The notes: generated by a model not told the origin, from the letters alone. A stretch of DNA of 44,196 bases from Bacteroidaceae bacterium (GCA_017444485.1 JAFSWM010000031.1:1-44196); one strand, 5' to 3'; counted from the first letter of the stretch, positions 1 through 8,352 are shown. Made by a program: numbers and translations.

Positions 1-125
1 ACTTTAGTGCCATTAAAGGTATACTTTAGTGCCATTAAAGGTATACTTTAGTGCCATTAAAGGTATACTTTAGTGCCATTAAAGGTATACTTTAGTGCCA
101 TTAAAGGTATACTTTAGTGCCATTA
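1..125. repeat. 22-bp tandem repeat array at the left window edge
   Basis: Five complete, identical 22-bp units starting ACTTTAGTGCCATTAAAGG occupy 1-110, and a sixth is cut after 15 bases at 125. There are no spacers, so this is not CRISPR. The unit length is not a multiple of three and no gene covers it. The array starts exactly at base 1, so its true length is unknown and may extend beyond the window. Confidence 0.95.
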
Positions 126-236
126 GAGTTATTAAGTTCCGTGGGCAAAGAAAAGCCTTTTCTGACAAACAGTCCCACGAAGTGTGCACACAATTCGTTC
201 GTGCGTAGGGATGCCCGCGCGCCCCGCGATTGCCGC
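126..236. other. Non-coding stretch between the 22-bp array and the helicase terminator
   Basis: I see no convincing gene here. The short reading frames are AT-poor shadows without family features. The only clear structure in the neighbourhood is the terminator at 237-276. Confidence 0.5.
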
Positions 237-276
237 AAAAAAGTCCCTGCGCCTAGGAGGAGAGAGGGGCGCAGGG
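237..276 (-). terminator. Rho-independent terminator of the DEAD-box helicase gene
   Basis: On the minus strand a 9-bp stem (CCCTGCGCC at 245-253 pairing with GGCGCAGGG at 268-276) is followed by a run of six T (237-242 read in reverse). It lies 9 nt beyond the helicase stop codon, the expected place and orientation. Confidence 0.75.
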
Positions 277-284
277 TGCGTCTG

Positions 285-2099
285 TCAATGCTGAAAGAAC
301 TGGCGCCAATCGTCGGGTTTCTTTTTGTTTCCTGACTCCCCCGGGCGGTCGGCGCGCCGTACTTTAAAATGTTCGGGTGGGCCATAAGCCGTGTGGCGAG
401 CATTGCCTTTTCTCTCACGCTGAGGTGGCGCGGCGGCCTGCTGGTCCTCGCGATCGGCGAAGTCCACCACCACGCGGCGGTCGCCCACACGGGCACGACT
501 CATGCCCCGCATGACGCGGTCCACGGCGTCCTCCGGCACCTCGAAGAAACTGCAGTTGGTGAGCAAGTCAATGCGCCCCACGGGGATGTGGCCGTTGGTG
601 TGGCGATTGAGCAGGTTGATAATCTCACGGGCATAGAAGTTGTCGCGCTTGCCCATATTGATGAAGAGGCGTTTGTAGCCTGGCTCGGTCGCGCGGCGTC
701 GGCTATACCCCGCGGGCGAAGACGCCCGCGCTCCCAGGGGCCGTCCCTTCTCACGGCGGGCGGGCTTCTCCTCGGGCTGGTGGATGGGCTGCGCGTCGGC
801 ATAGTAGGCCAGGAAGCGTCCGAAGGCCTGTGTGACCATGCGCTTCACGAGGTCTTCGCGCGAGAGCCACTCCAACTTGCGCATCACCTCGGGCATGAAG
901 GGAGCGATTTCTGCTTCGTTCACCTCGGTGTGCTCCAGGCGGTCGATGGCATTGTAGAGTTGCTTGGTGCATATCTCGCGGGGCTCGGGCAGCGTGCCGC
1001 GCTCGAAGGTCTTACCGATGGCTCGCTCTATGCGCCGCACCTTGCCGCGCTCACGCAGGTGGATGATGGAGAGGCTGGTGCCCTGCTTGCCAGCACGACC
1101 GGTGCGCCCGCTGCGGTGGGTGTAGTTCTCGATGTCGTCGGGCAAGCCGTAGTTGATGACGTGCGTGAGGTCGTCCACATCGAGGCCGCGGGCCGCCACG
1201 TCGGTAGCCACGAGCAGGCGGGTGTGGTGCATGCGGAACTTCTGCATGGTGAGGTCGCGCTGTGCCTGCGAGAGGTCACCGTGCAGGGCCTCGGCATTGT
1301 AGCCATCGCGTATCAGCGCGTCGGCCACCTCAGCAGTCTCGGCGCGTGTGCGGCAGAAGATGATGGCGTAGATGCGGGGATAATAGTCGGCCAGGCGTTT
1401 CAGGGCGGCATACTTGTCGCGAGCCTGTACCATATAATATATATGATTGACGTGTTCTGCCCCCTCGTTGCGCGAGCCTACCACAATCTCCTCGTACTGC
1501 CCCAGATATTTTTTGGCCACGCCCTCCACCTCACGGCTCATCGTGGCAGAGAAGAGCAAGGTGCGCCGCCCCTCGGGCATCTGCGCAAGGATGGAGGCGA
1601 TGTCTTCCTCAAAGCCCATGGAGAGCATCTCGTCGGCCTCGTCGAGCACCACGGTGCGCACGCCCTCGGGCTTGGCAATGCCGCGGCGCATGAGGTCCAT
1701 CAGTCTGCCAGGCGTGGCCACTATGACATGCACCCCGCGCCTCAGCGCACGTATCTGGCTCTCAATGCTACTGCCGCCATAGACCGGCACGATGTGCAGG
1801 GCGGGCATGTAGCGGGCAAAGTCCTTGAGGTCGTCGGCAATCTGCAAGCACAGTTCGCGTGTGGGACACAGCACGAGGCTCTGCACCGTCTTTGATGTGG
1901 CATCGGTGCGTTGCAGCAGTGGCAGGCCGTAGGCAGCCGTTTTGCCAGTACCCGTCTGTGCCAGAGCGATGAGGTCGTGGTCGGCGGTGAGCAACTGCGG
2001 AATAACCGCCTCCTGAACAGGCATCGGCGCAGCGAAGCCCATCTCTTCCACGGCGTGGCGCAACTCAGCGCTGACGCCCAATTCTTCAAACGTTTGCAT
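285..2099 (-). CDS. deaD: DEAD-box ATP-dependent RNA helicase with DbpA-type C-terminal RNA-binding domain
   Basis: This 604-residue protein is an ATP-dependent RNA helicase, probably acting in the cytoplasm on ribosome assembly or structured RNA. The Q motif lies in residues 4-31, motif I (AQTGTGKT) at 47-54, the DEAD box at 153-156, SAT at 184-186 and the HRSGRTGRAG motif at 328-337. A DbpA-like RNA-binding domain spans about 474-549, and a basic tail follows. The linker at residues 456-464 (GARASSPAG) is encoded by a copy of a 24-bp GC-rich repeat that also occurs between genes in this window. The start codon at 2097-2099 fits the Q motif position. A family B repeat separates it from the sirtuin gene upstream, and a terminator follows. 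The symbol deaD is by family; csdA/dbpA-like naming is equally possible. Confidence 0.93.
   Translation of the reverse strand: MQTFEELGVSAELRHAVEEMGFAAPMPVQEAVIPQLLTADHDLIALAQTGTGKTAAYGLPLLQRTDATSKTVQSLVLCPTRELCLQIADDLKDFARYMPALHIVPVYGGSSIESQIRALRRGVHVIVATPGRLMDLMRRGIAKPEGVRTVVLDEADEMLSMGFEEDIASILAQMPEGRRTLLFSATMSREVEGVAKKYLGQYEEIVVGSRNEGAEHVNHIYYMVQARDKYAALKRLADYYPRIYAIIFCRTRAETAEVADALIRDGYNAEALHGDLSQAQRDLTMQKFRMHHTRLLVATDVAARGLDVDDLTHVINYGLPDDIENYTHRSGRTGRAGKQGTSLSIIHLRERGKVRRIERAIGKTFERGTLPEPREICTKQLYNAIDRLEHTEVNEAEIAPFMPEVMRKLEWLSREDLVKRMVTQAFGRFLAYYADAQPIHQPEEKPARREKGRPLGARASSPAGYSRRRATEPGYKRLFINMGKRDNFYAREIINLLNRHTNGHIPVGRIDLLTNCSFFEVPEDAVDRVMRGMSRARVGDRRVVVDFADREDQQAAAPPQRERKGNARHTAYGPPEHFKVRRADRPGESGNKKKPDDWRQFFQH
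712..735 (-). repeat. 24-bp GC-rich hairpin module inside the helicase coding sequence
   Basis: Read on the minus strand, this begins GGGAGCGCGGGCGTC and ends CGCCCGC. It matches the modules at 36059-36082, 36130-36153 and 38861-38884 with one to three substitutions. It is in frame and encodes GARASSPA in the linker between the helicase core and the RNA-binding domain. The module is partly self-complementary (GCGGGCG / CGCCCGC). Confidence 0.85.
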
Positions 2100-2113
2100 G
2101 TGATTGATTTTTT

Positions 2114-2274
2114 ATTGACCATTGACCGTTGAACATTGAACATTGAACATTGACCATTGACCGTTGAACATTGAACATTGACCATTGACCGTTGAACATT
2201 GACCGTTGAACATTCTCAATACCGGTAGCAATGGGTCTTGCAAATGGTCAATGGTCAATGGTCAATGGTCAATG
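2114..2274. repeat. Family B intergenic element between the sirtuin and helicase genes
   Basis: About fourteen 7-nt units (ATTGACC, ATTGAAC and GTTGAAC variants) run from 2114 to about 2213. A unique core follows at about 2214-2245, containing AATACCGGTAGCAATGGG, then an inverted arm of GGTCAAT units to 2274. The inverted arm overlaps the stop codon of the sirtuin gene (2262-2264), giving its last residues I-D-H. The other arm ends 15 nt before the helicase start codon. Confidence 0.9.
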
Positions 2275-2972
2275 ATTGAAAGCCTGCGGCGCAATTCTGC
2301 CACACCCCGCGAAGCCGGCTCCCGAATGACTTCTACATGTCGGTGTGTGGGCACGCTCACCTCCTTGGGGTCGATGAGAAACAGGCGGGCGGCAGGCGGG
2401 GCATAATGCACCAACCCTGCTGCCGGATAGACGACCAACGAAGAGCCTATGATGACAAAGATATCTGCCTGCTCCACCTCACGCGCCGCAAGGTCAAGGT
2501 TGGGAACGGCCTCGCCAAACCACACTATCCACGGGCGCAGCAAGGAGCCGTCGCCTGCCAACGTGCCCACAGGCACCTCCCATTCCTCGTCGCGCAGCGT
2601 GCGATGGTAGCGGGGATTGTCAGGCTGGCGCGAAGAGCACATCCGCATCAGTTCGCCGTGTAGGTGGATGACGTGCGTGCTTCCCGCCCGTTCGTGTAGG
2701 TTGTCCACGTTCTGGGTGATGACCGTCACGTCGTAATCTTGCTCCAAAGCGGCTACGTCGTAATGCCCCTGGTTGGGCTCGGCCTCCACCAGCCCCTTGC
2801 GCAGGCTGTTGTAGAACTCGGTGACCAACTTCGAGTTGCGCTCCCACCCCTCGGGTGTGGCGACGGCCTCCACGGGGTGTTTCTCCCACAGCCCGCCCTG
2901 ATCGCGGAAGGTACTGAAGCCGCTCTCCGCACTCATGCCGGCTCCGCTCAGTATGACAAGTTTCTTTTTCAT
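2262..2972 (-). CDS. cobB: NAD-dependent protein deacylase (sirtuin, Sir2 family)
   Basis: Sirtuins remove acyl groups from protein lysines using NAD. In this 236-residue protein I see the NAD-binding GAGMSAESG (residues 10-18), TFRDQ, the TQNVDNLHERAG motif with QNVD at 87-90, the catalytic histidine in HLHGEL (His105) and the VWFGE motif. Tyr54 and Arg58 lie where class III enzymes carry residues that accept acidic acyl groups, but the spacing is one residue longer than in E. coli CobB, so succinyl or malonyl preference is uncertain. The usual zinc cysteine pairs are absent (only Cys112 in that region). I chose the ATG at 2972 because it directly precedes KKKLVILSGAG; an ATG at 2984 would add four residues. 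The C-terminus (IIDH) is encoded by a family B repeat. Confidence 0.92.
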   Translation of the reverse strand: MKKKLVILSGAGMSAESGFSTFRDQGGLWEKHPVEAVATPEGWERNSKLVTEFYNSLRKGLVEAEPNQGHYDVAALEQDYDVTVITQNVDNLHERAGSTHVIHLHGELMRMCSSRQPDNPRYHRTLRDEEWEVPVGTLAGDGSLLRPWIVWFGEAVPNLDLAAREVEQADIFVIIGSSLVVYPAAGLVHYAPPAARLFLIDPKEVSVPTHRHVEVIREPASRGVAELRRRLSIIDH

Positions 2973-3002
2973 TGCGATTGGCATTAACTTTGTGTCCACC
3001 GC

Positions 3003-3010
3003 CAAAATTA
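3003..3010 (-). promoter_or_regulatory. Bacteroidota -7 box upstream of the sirtuin gene
   Basis: On the minus strand the octamer reads TAATTTTG, matching TAnnTTTG, about 30 nt upstream of the chosen sirtuin start. A clear -33 TTTG at the ideal spacing is not obvious. Confidence 0.55.
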
Positions 3011-3053
3011 GCAAAAAACATACAAGGGCTGTGCGGGTGCAAAAGGATTTAGT

Positions 3054-3061
3054 TACTTTTG
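3054..3061 (+). promoter_or_regulatory. Bacteroidota -7 box for the FKBP cluster
   Basis: TACTTTTG matches TAnnTTTG. The next gene start is at 3180, so a transcript from here would carry a leader of about 110 nt that consists almost entirely of the family A inverted repeat at 3081-3166. It is divergent from the sirtuin promoter 44 nt away. Confidence 0.55.
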
Positions 3062-3080
3062 CGCGAATTTTACAAGACTT

Positions 3081-3166
3081 AAGGTTTCTTGAGGTTTTAA
3101 GGTTATGAGGTTTTAAGGCCAGCGCAGCCCCTCAAAACCTAACAACCTCAAGACCTAATAACCTTA
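3081..3166. repeat. Family A inverted element in the leader of the FKBP cluster
   Basis: A left arm of AGGTTTTA / AGGTTATG-like 8-nt units (3081-3118) is followed by a core containing GCGCAGCCCC (3122-3131). A right arm of ACCTCAAA / ACCTAATA-like units ends at about 3166, 13 nt before the start codon at 3180. The arms are complementary and could form a long hairpin in RNA. Confidence 0.85.
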
Positions 3167-3179
3167 AAGTGTTCCCACG

Positions 3180-3779
3180 ATGAACAAACTCAGTTATGCC
3201 TTGGGCATGATTATTGGCCGCCAGTTCCGCGAGATGGGCGTAGAAGACTTTTCGCCCGCCGACTTCGCACAGGCTGTGTCCGACATCCTTGACAGCAAGC
3301 CCACTGCGCTCTCCGACACCGAGGCGCAGCACGAAATCACCACCTTCCAAAGCGTTCAGAAGAGCCGCGAAGCCGAAAGAGGTAAGGCCGCACGTCAGGC
3401 GGGAGAGGACTTCCTTGCCACCAATGCCAAGGCCGAAGGCGTGACCGTCACTGCAAGCGGTCTGCAATACCTCGTGCTGAACGATGGCGACGGCGCCAGT
3501 CCTACGGCGAGCGACACCGTGCGTTGCCACTACGAAGGTCGTCTCATCGACGGCACCGTCTTTGACAGCAGTTACCGCCGCGGCGTACCCGCAGAGTTCC
3601 CCTTGAATGGTGTGATAAGCGGCTGGACCGAGGGGTTGCAACTGATGAAAGAAGGGGCTAAGTTCCGCTTCTTCATACCCTACGACCTGGCCTATGGCGC
3701 ACGCGGTGCGGGCGGTAGCATCCCGCCCTACGCCGCGCTGATCTTCGATGTGGAACTTCTTGAGGTTATTGACCGTTGA
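3180..3779 (+). CDS. FKBP-type peptidyl-prolyl cis-trans isomerase, cytoplasmic (FklB-like)
   Basis: This 199-residue protein should catalyse cis-trans isomerisation of prolyl bonds. An N-terminal helical region (about 1-90), typical of FklB/FkpA/Mip-type dimerising enzymes, precedes the isomerase domain (about 105-197). FKBP pocket motifs are visible: [25 protein letters not shown] with the central Trp, and IPYDLAYG. There is no signal peptide, so it is predicted cytoplasmic, unlike the next three paralogues. It is the first of four FKBP genes in a row on the same strand. Its last residues (VIDR) and TGA stop are supplied by a family B repeat arm. Confidence 0.93.
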   Translation: MNKLSYALGMIIGRQFREMGVEDFSPADFAQAVSDILDSKPTALSDTEAQHEITTFQSVQKSREAERGKAARQAGEDFLATNAKAEGVTVTASGLQYLVLNDGDGASPTASDTVRCHYEGRLIDGTVFDSSYRRGVPAEFPLNGVISGWTEGLQLMKEGAKFRFFIPYDLAYGARGAGGSIPPYAALIFDVELLEVIDR

Positions 3780-3921
3780 CCGTTGACTATTGACCATTGA
3801 ACATTCGCAATCGTCCTTCCGCCTATTGCAAACGCTCCCAACCCTTGCAATAGGCAGACTGACGACCTCAAAACCTAATAACCTCAAAACCTAATAACCT
3901 CAAAACCTAATAACCTAATAA
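3768..3921. repeat. Composite repeat: family B arm at the stop, family A arm before the next start
   Basis: Five 7-nt units (ATTGACC / GTTGACC / GTTGACT / ATTGAAC) run from 3768 to about 3804 and include the stop codon at 3777-3779. A middle portion with CCTATTGCAAACG and TTGCAATAGG (themselves inverted) follows. It then changes to family A units (ACCTCAAA ACCTAATA repeated) from 3865 to 3921, ending 12 nt before the next start at 3934. Confidence 0.88.
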
Positions 3922-3933
3922 CACACACATACA

Positions 3934-4815
3934 ATGAAAAAATTACTCTTCCTCGCCGCCCTTATGGGTGCGTCCGCGCTGACCTCCTGCAACGGCGGCA
4001 GCAGTTCTGGTGACGGCCAGGCCGACACCATCAGTTACATGCTCGGTATGGCCCAGGGCCAGCCTGAACAGATTGCCACCTTCCTGGAGCAGATGGGCAG
4101 CGACTCTACCCACATCGACGAGTTCATCAAAGGTTTCAAGGAAGGCATGGCCATGGCCGACGACAGCACGAAGTTCGTTTATATGCAGGGCATACAGGCC
4201 GGCTTCCAGACAAAGAAGATGGGCTTTGCTAACATCGAGCAGCAAATCTTTGGCAAAGACAGCCTGCGCCACCTCAACGATGCGCAATACCTCCAAGGTC
4301 TCACCGACGGCTTCAACCGCAAGACCAAGATGATGATCGGCGGCGTGAAGTACGGTCCTGAGCAAGCCGCTAAGTTCCTCGACTCCATCGGTCGCCAGAT
4401 GCAGGAGGCTGCCCTTGCCAGCCAATACGCCAAGGAGAAGAAAGCCGCCGACGACTACATGGCCAAGATCGCCAAGACCGCCGGTGTGAAAGCCCTGAAA
4501 GACGGCGTTTACTACAAGGTGCTCACCGAGGGTACTGGTGCCCGTGCCGGCGAGAAAGACACAGTGATGGTGCGCTATGAAGGCCGCCTCATCGACGGCA
4601 AGGTCTTCGACCAGAGCAAGGGTGGCGAACCCGTGGCTATGCCCGTCAGCGGTGTGGTGCCCGGCTTCAAGGCCGCATTGCTCGCCATGCCCGCTGGCTC
4701 CAAGTGGGAGGTTTACATCCCCTACAAGCAAGCCTATGGCGCACAGCCTATGGGCGAGATGCTCCCCGCCTTCTCTAACCTGGTGTTCACCATCGAAGTT
4801 GTGGGCAAGAAGTAA
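3934..4815 (+). CDS. FKBP-type peptidyl-prolyl isomerase lipoprotein
   Basis: A 293-residue prolyl isomerase with a type II signal peptide: the lipobox ALTSC puts the lipidated Cys at residue 19, so the protein should be membrane-anchored outside the cytoplasm. A helical N-terminal domain (about 30-185) precedes the FKBP domain (about 195-292), with VRYEGRLIDGKVFDQS and IPYKQAYG visible. The pocket Trp (VIxGW in the neighbours) is Phe here (VVPGFKAAL), which may lower activity or alter ligand binding. It follows the cytoplasmic paralogue after a composite repeat and is probably co-transcribed with its neighbours. Likely role: folding of envelope proteins. Confidence 0.92.
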   Translation: MKKLLFLAALMGASALTSCNGGSSSGDGQADTISYMLGMAQGQPEQIATFLEQMGSDSTHIDEFIKGFKEGMAMADDSTKFVYMQGIQAGFQTKKMGFANIEQQIFGKDSLRHLNDAQYLQGLTDGFNRKTKMMIGGVKYGPEQAAKFLDSIGRQMQEAALASQYAKEKKAADDYMAKIAKTAGVKALKDGVYYKVLTEGTGARAGEKDTVMVRYEGRLIDGKVFDQSKGGEPVAMPVSGVVPGFKAALLAMPAGSKWEVYIPYKQAYGAQPMGEMLPAFSNLVFTIEVVGKK

Positions 4816-4838
4816 GCTCACACGTCTTTACCTTGACG

Positions 4839-4880
4839 GGTCTTATAGGTCTTATACGGTTTATAAGACTTATAAGGCCC
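4839..4880. repeat. Diverged family A-like inverted repeat
   Basis: GGTCTTATAGGTCTTATA (from 4839) is followed by an imperfect inverted copy, TATAAGACTTATAAGG (4862-4877). Unit length is about 9 nt rather than 8. It lies between two FKBP genes, ending about 20 nt before the start at 4900, the same relative position as family A elements. Confidence 0.6.
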
Positions 4881-4899
4881 GCACTTTTTCCTCTTGATT

Positions 4900-5817
4900 A
4901 TGAAAAAGACACTGGCCCTCTCCCTCGCAGCCCTTATGGGATTGGCCTCCTGCCATCAGGAAGTGCCGCAGGCACGTCTTGAAACGGCGCTGGACACGCT
5001 GGCCTACTGCATGGGTGCAGGAAATGCCACCGACCGCGCGGGGATGGCGCAATACCTTGAAAGCGTAAACAGCGACAGCACACATACCGAGGACTTCCTC
5101 TCCGGCCTCTACGTCGGCCTCACAGAGGGAGCGGAAGCCTACGCTTCGGGCAAGACCGACAAGGCATCGCTGGCCTATAACCAAGGCATCAACGTGGGCT
5201 TGCAGATGCTCGATCGCCGCATTGCCACCGCTGAAAAGATTTTACAACTGGGCGACAGCCTCCATCTCGACCCGAGCGAGTTCGCCGCCGGATTTGCTGA
5301 TTTCGTGCGCGGCACGGTGGCCCTCACCTTTGATGGCAAGCCCGCCACTCGGGAGCAACTCTCCGACCTGGCCGGTAGGCTGATGGAACGCATCAGCGAC
5401 GAACGCGCCGAAGCCCTCTATGGCAAGGAGAAACGTGCCGGGCTCGACTATATCGCGGCGCGCGCCAAGGAACCCGGCGTGAAACCTCTCGCTGACGGCA
5501 TCTATTATAAAGAACTGCGGGCGGGCAGCGGCCAGGCACCGACCATGCAAAGCAGGGTACGCGTGCGCTATGAGGGTCGCTTCATCGATGGCAAGGTGTT
5601 TGATGCCACAGCCAATCACGGCAACAAGGAGTTTGACGAATTCCCCGTCTCGGGCGTCATCAAAGGCTGGCAGCAAGCACTCACCCACATGCCCGTTGGT
5701 GCGAAGTGGGAGGTCTATATCCCCTACGACCAGGCCTATGGCGCTGCCGGAAACCCGCCCGACATGCCCCCCTACTCCACCCTCGTCTTCACCATGGAAC
5801 TGCTCTCTTTTGAATAG
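4900..5817 (+). CDS. FKBP-type peptidyl-prolyl isomerase lipoprotein
   Basis: A 305-residue FKBP lipoprotein. The signal sequence MKKTLALSLAALMG ends in the lipobox GLASC, with Cys at residue 18. The N-terminal domain is helical and carries the FklB-like TLAYCMGAGNATD start. The isomerase domain occupies about 210-303, with VRYEGRFIDGKVFDAT, VIKGWQQAL (pocket Trp present) and IPYDQAYG. I chose the ATG at 4900; an in-frame TTG at 4894 is possible but would precede a complete signal peptide. It is the third of four tandem paralogues. Confidence 0.92.
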   Translation: MKKTLALSLAALMGLASCHQEVPQARLETALDTLAYCMGAGNATDRAGMAQYLESVNSDSTHTEDFLSGLYVGLTEGAEAYASGKTDKASLAYNQGINVGLQMLDRRIATAEKILQLGDSLHLDPSEFAAGFADFVRGTVALTFDGKPATREQLSDLAGRLMERISDERAEALYGKEKRAGLDYIAARAKEPGVKPLADGIYYKELRAGSGQAPTMQSRVRVRYEGRFIDGKVFDATANHGNKEFDEFPVSGVIKGWQQALTHMPVGAKWEVYIPYDQAYGAAGNPPDMPPYSTLVFTMELLSFE

Positions 5818-5899
5818 TCCAAGAAGAGCACAACATTCCTTTTGAAACACCTTGCGGACAACGCAAGTCCATTTATTCATCATCATTCCACTCTTAGCA

Positions 5900-6793
5900 A
5901 TGAAAACCAAGATAATCCTCACCTGCTGCTTGCTGGCCGGCCTATCACTGACCGCGACAGCCCAGCGTCGGGGCAACCGCCGCGCTTCCACACAGCAATC
6001 GGCCACCGCTGCGCTCGACACCATCATCAAGGAGAAGCCCGTCCCCGCCGACAGTTTCAGCACGGCAGCGGGCATCATGCTCGCCCCGAGCCTCAAAGCC
6101 TATGCCACACAGAACCTGAGCGTGGACCCTGCCTATATGTCTGACTTCATCGAGGGCCTTCGCGCCAATGTCGATGAGGCCTATGCCAAGAAGATGAACG
6201 CCTACAACGCCGGCCTCACCATCGGTCTTCAAAACAAGGACAACGTCATTCCTGGCCTCAACCGTTCCGCCACCGGAAAGGCAGACAGCAGTTTCGTGAT
6301 TATTCCGCTCTTTGTAGAAGGCCTTGTCAGCGGCCTCTCTCTGAACGACCAGGACGCCACAAACGCCGCCCGTGCTACCGTAGAGCGGCAGATGGCTTAT
6401 CAGAACCAAGTGTACCATTACGCCAATACCCGCTACCTGATGGAAAACGCTGGGAAGGAGGACGTAGTGACGCTGCCCAGCGGCCTGCAGTATCGCATCA
6501 TAGAGAGAGGGCAGGGCGTGGTGGCCACCGACACCAACACCGTGGAGGTGCACTACGAGGGCAAACTCATCGACGGCACAGTATTCGACAGCAGTTACCA
6601 GCGCGGCAAGCCCGCCGAATTTAAGCCCACGCAGGTCATCAAAGGCTGGACCGAAGCGTTGCAGATGATGCCCGAGGGCAGCACCTGGGAACTTTGCATC
6701 CCCTACAACCTGGCCTATGGCGAGCAGGGCAACCGCGACATCCCGCCCTTCAGTACATTGGTGTTCAAGGTTCAGGTAGTCAAAGTGAAATAG
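5900..6793 (+). CDS. FKBP-type peptidyl-prolyl isomerase, secreted
   Basis: A 297-residue FKBP with a signal peptide ([14 protein letters not shown] to TATAQ, cleavage near residue 22). It lacks a good lipobox near the predicted cleavage, so it is probably periplasmic. The N-terminal helical domain is diverged. The isomerase domain (about 195-296) has [26 protein letters not shown] and IPYNLAYG with all pocket aromatics I can check. The start at 5900 was chosen because it begins the signal peptide; upstream in-frame codons from 5852 give no recognisable extension. It is the last of the four paralogues; cysS begins 20 nt after its stop. Confidence 0.9.
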   Translation: MKTKIILTCCLLAGLSLTATAQRRGNRRASTQQSATAALDTIIKEKPVPADSFSTAAGIMLAPSLKAYATQNLSVDPAYMSDFIEGLRANVDEAYAKKMNAYNAGLTIGLQNKDNVIPGLNRSATGKADSSFVIIPLFVEGLVSGLSLNDQDATNAARATVERQMAYQNQVYHYANTRYLMENAGKEDVVTLPSGLQYRIIERGQGVVATDTNTVEVHYEGKLIDGTVFDSSYQRGKPAEFKPTQVIKGWTEALQMMPEGSTWELCIPYNLAYGEQGNRDIPPFSTLVFKVQVVKVK

Positions 6794-6813
6794 CCCCACA
6801 ATCATTCCCCATC

Positions 6814-8292
6814 ATGCTTACTATTTATAACACCCTCAGCCGCCGCAAGGAAGAGTTCCACCCGTTGGTGGAAGGCCGCGTGGGCATGTACGTCTGCGGC
6901 CCCACCGTCTATGGCGACGCCCACCTGGGGCACGCCCGTCCCGCCGTCACCTTCGATCTGCTCTTCCGCTATCTACAACACAAAGGCTACAAGGTGCGCT
7001 ACGTCCGTAACATCACCGATGTGGGCCACCTTGAGCACGATGCCGACGAGGGCGAGGACAAGATTGCCAAAAAGGCACGCTTAGAACAGGTGGAGCCGAT
7101 GGAGGTGGCCCAATACTATACCAACCGCTTCCACGACGCCATGCTCCGCCTCGGCTGTCTGCCACCCAGCATCGAGCCCCATGCCAGCGGCCATATCATC
7201 GAGCAGATACGCCTCGTGCAGGAAATCCTCGATGCAGGCTTCGCCTACGAGAGCAACGGCTCGGTGTACTTCGATGTAGAGAAATACAACCACGCACACC
7301 ACTACGGAAAACTCTCTGGTCGCAACCTCGAAGACGTGATCAACGCCAGCCGTGCCCTCGATGGCGTGGGCGAGAAGCGCAACCAGGTGGATTTCGCCCT
7401 GTGGAAGAAAGCGCAGCCCGAGCACATCATGCGCTGGCCCTCGCCATGGAGCGACGGTTTCCCGGGTTGGCACTGCGAGTGCACAGCGATGGGGCGCAAA
7501 TACCTCGGTGAGCACTTCGACATCCATGGCGGGGGTATGGACCTCGTATTCCCACACCACGAGTGCGAGATTGCGCAGGCCGTGGCAAGCCAAGGCAACG
7601 AAGCCGTGCACTACTGGATGCACAACAACATGGTGACCATCGGCGGGCAGAAGATGGGCAAGAGCCTGGGCAACTTCATCACCCTCGATCAGTTCTTCAC
7701 TGGCTCGCACCCCATGCTCACGACGGCCTACAGCCCCATGACCATCCGCTTTTTCATCCTTCAGGCCCACTACCGCAGCACACTCGACTTCTCCGACGAG
7801 GCACTGGCCGCATCGAAGAAAGGGCTCGACCGTCTATTCGAGGCAATGAAACGCCTTGACAGCGTCAATGTAGCGCCCGACGCGGCTATCGGTGTGGAGT
7901 ACGCCAACGACCTCGAGGCGCAGTGCTATGCCGCCATGGACGACGACCTCGGCACACCGCAGGTGATCAGTCGCCTCTTCGACGCCTGCCGCATCATCGG
8001 GCAACTCGCTGACCACAAGACCACCATCAGCCAAGAGGGGCTGGAGCGTCTGCGGACGGTGATGCACACCTTCGTCTGCGATCTGCTCGGCCTGCACGAT
8101 GAGGCGGAAGGCGGCAATGCCGAACGGGAAGCAGCCTACGGCGCCGCAGTGGATCTGCTCCTGGAGATACGCGCCACCGCCAAGGCCTCGAAAGACTGGG
8201 CCACCAGCGACCGCATACGTGATCGCCTCGCCGCCCTCGGTTTTGAGGTGAAAGACACCAAAGACGGTGCTACCTGGCGGCTGGACAAGTGA
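6814..8292 (+). CDS. cysS: Cysteine--tRNA ligase
   Basis: This cytoplasmic class I synthetase charges tRNA-Cys with cysteine. The 492-residue length is normal. The HIGH-type signature appears as HLGH in [12 protein letters not shown] and the KMSKS-type loop as KMGKS in [11 protein letters not shown]. Zinc ligands are visible in [18 protein letters not shown] and [10 protein letters not shown]. The DALR-type anticodon-binding helices lie in the C-terminal part. The ATG at 6814 precedes [14 protein letters not shown], the usual family N-terminus, so the longer open frame upstream (into the FKBP gene) is not used. It is close behind the FKBP cluster on the same strand. Confidence 0.97.
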   Translation: MLTIYNTLSRRKEEFHPLVEGRVGMYVCGPTVYGDAHLGHARPAVTFDLLFRYLQHKGYKVRYVRNITDVGHLEHDADEGEDKIAKKARLEQVEPMEVAQYYTNRFHDAMLRLGCLPPSIEPHASGHIIEQIRLVQEILDAGFAYESNGSVYFDVEKYNHAHHYGKLSGRNLEDVINASRALDGVGEKRNQVDFALWKKAQPEHIMRWPSPWSDGFPGWHCECTAMGRKYLGEHFDIHGGGMDLVFPHHECEIAQAVASQGNEAVHYWMHNNMVTIGGQKMGKSLGNFITLDQFFTGSHPMLTTAYSPMTIRFFILQAHYRSTLDFSDEALAASKKGLDRLFEAMKRLDSVNVAPDAAIGVEYANDLEAQCYAAMDDDLGTPQVISRLFDACRIIGQLADHKTTISQEGLERLRTVMHTFVCDLLGLHDEAEGGNAEREAAYGAAVDLLLEIRATAKASKDWATSDRIRDRLAALGFEVKDTKDGATWRLDK

Positions 8293-8344
8293 GCCGCCGC
8301 GCAAAAACTTAGGCAGGGCATTGCCCCTATAGGCAATAAATCTT

Positions 8345-8352
8345 TAACTTTG
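8345..8352 (+). promoter_or_regulatory. -7 box for the tRNA-Leu/tRNA-Arg transcript
   Basis: TAACTTTG matches TAnnTTTG and lies 24 nt before the 5' end of tRNA-Leu. An upstream TTG near 8320 could serve as the -33 element. Confidence 0.65.

Noticed and set aside
1..125. CRISPR array
   Set aside because: The units are directly adjacent with no spacers, and there are no cas genes.
369..1895. 508-codon open frame opposite the helicase gene
   Set aside because: It is a mirror frame in high-GC sequence; the minus-strand protein has complete helicase motifs, while this frame has no recognisable domain.
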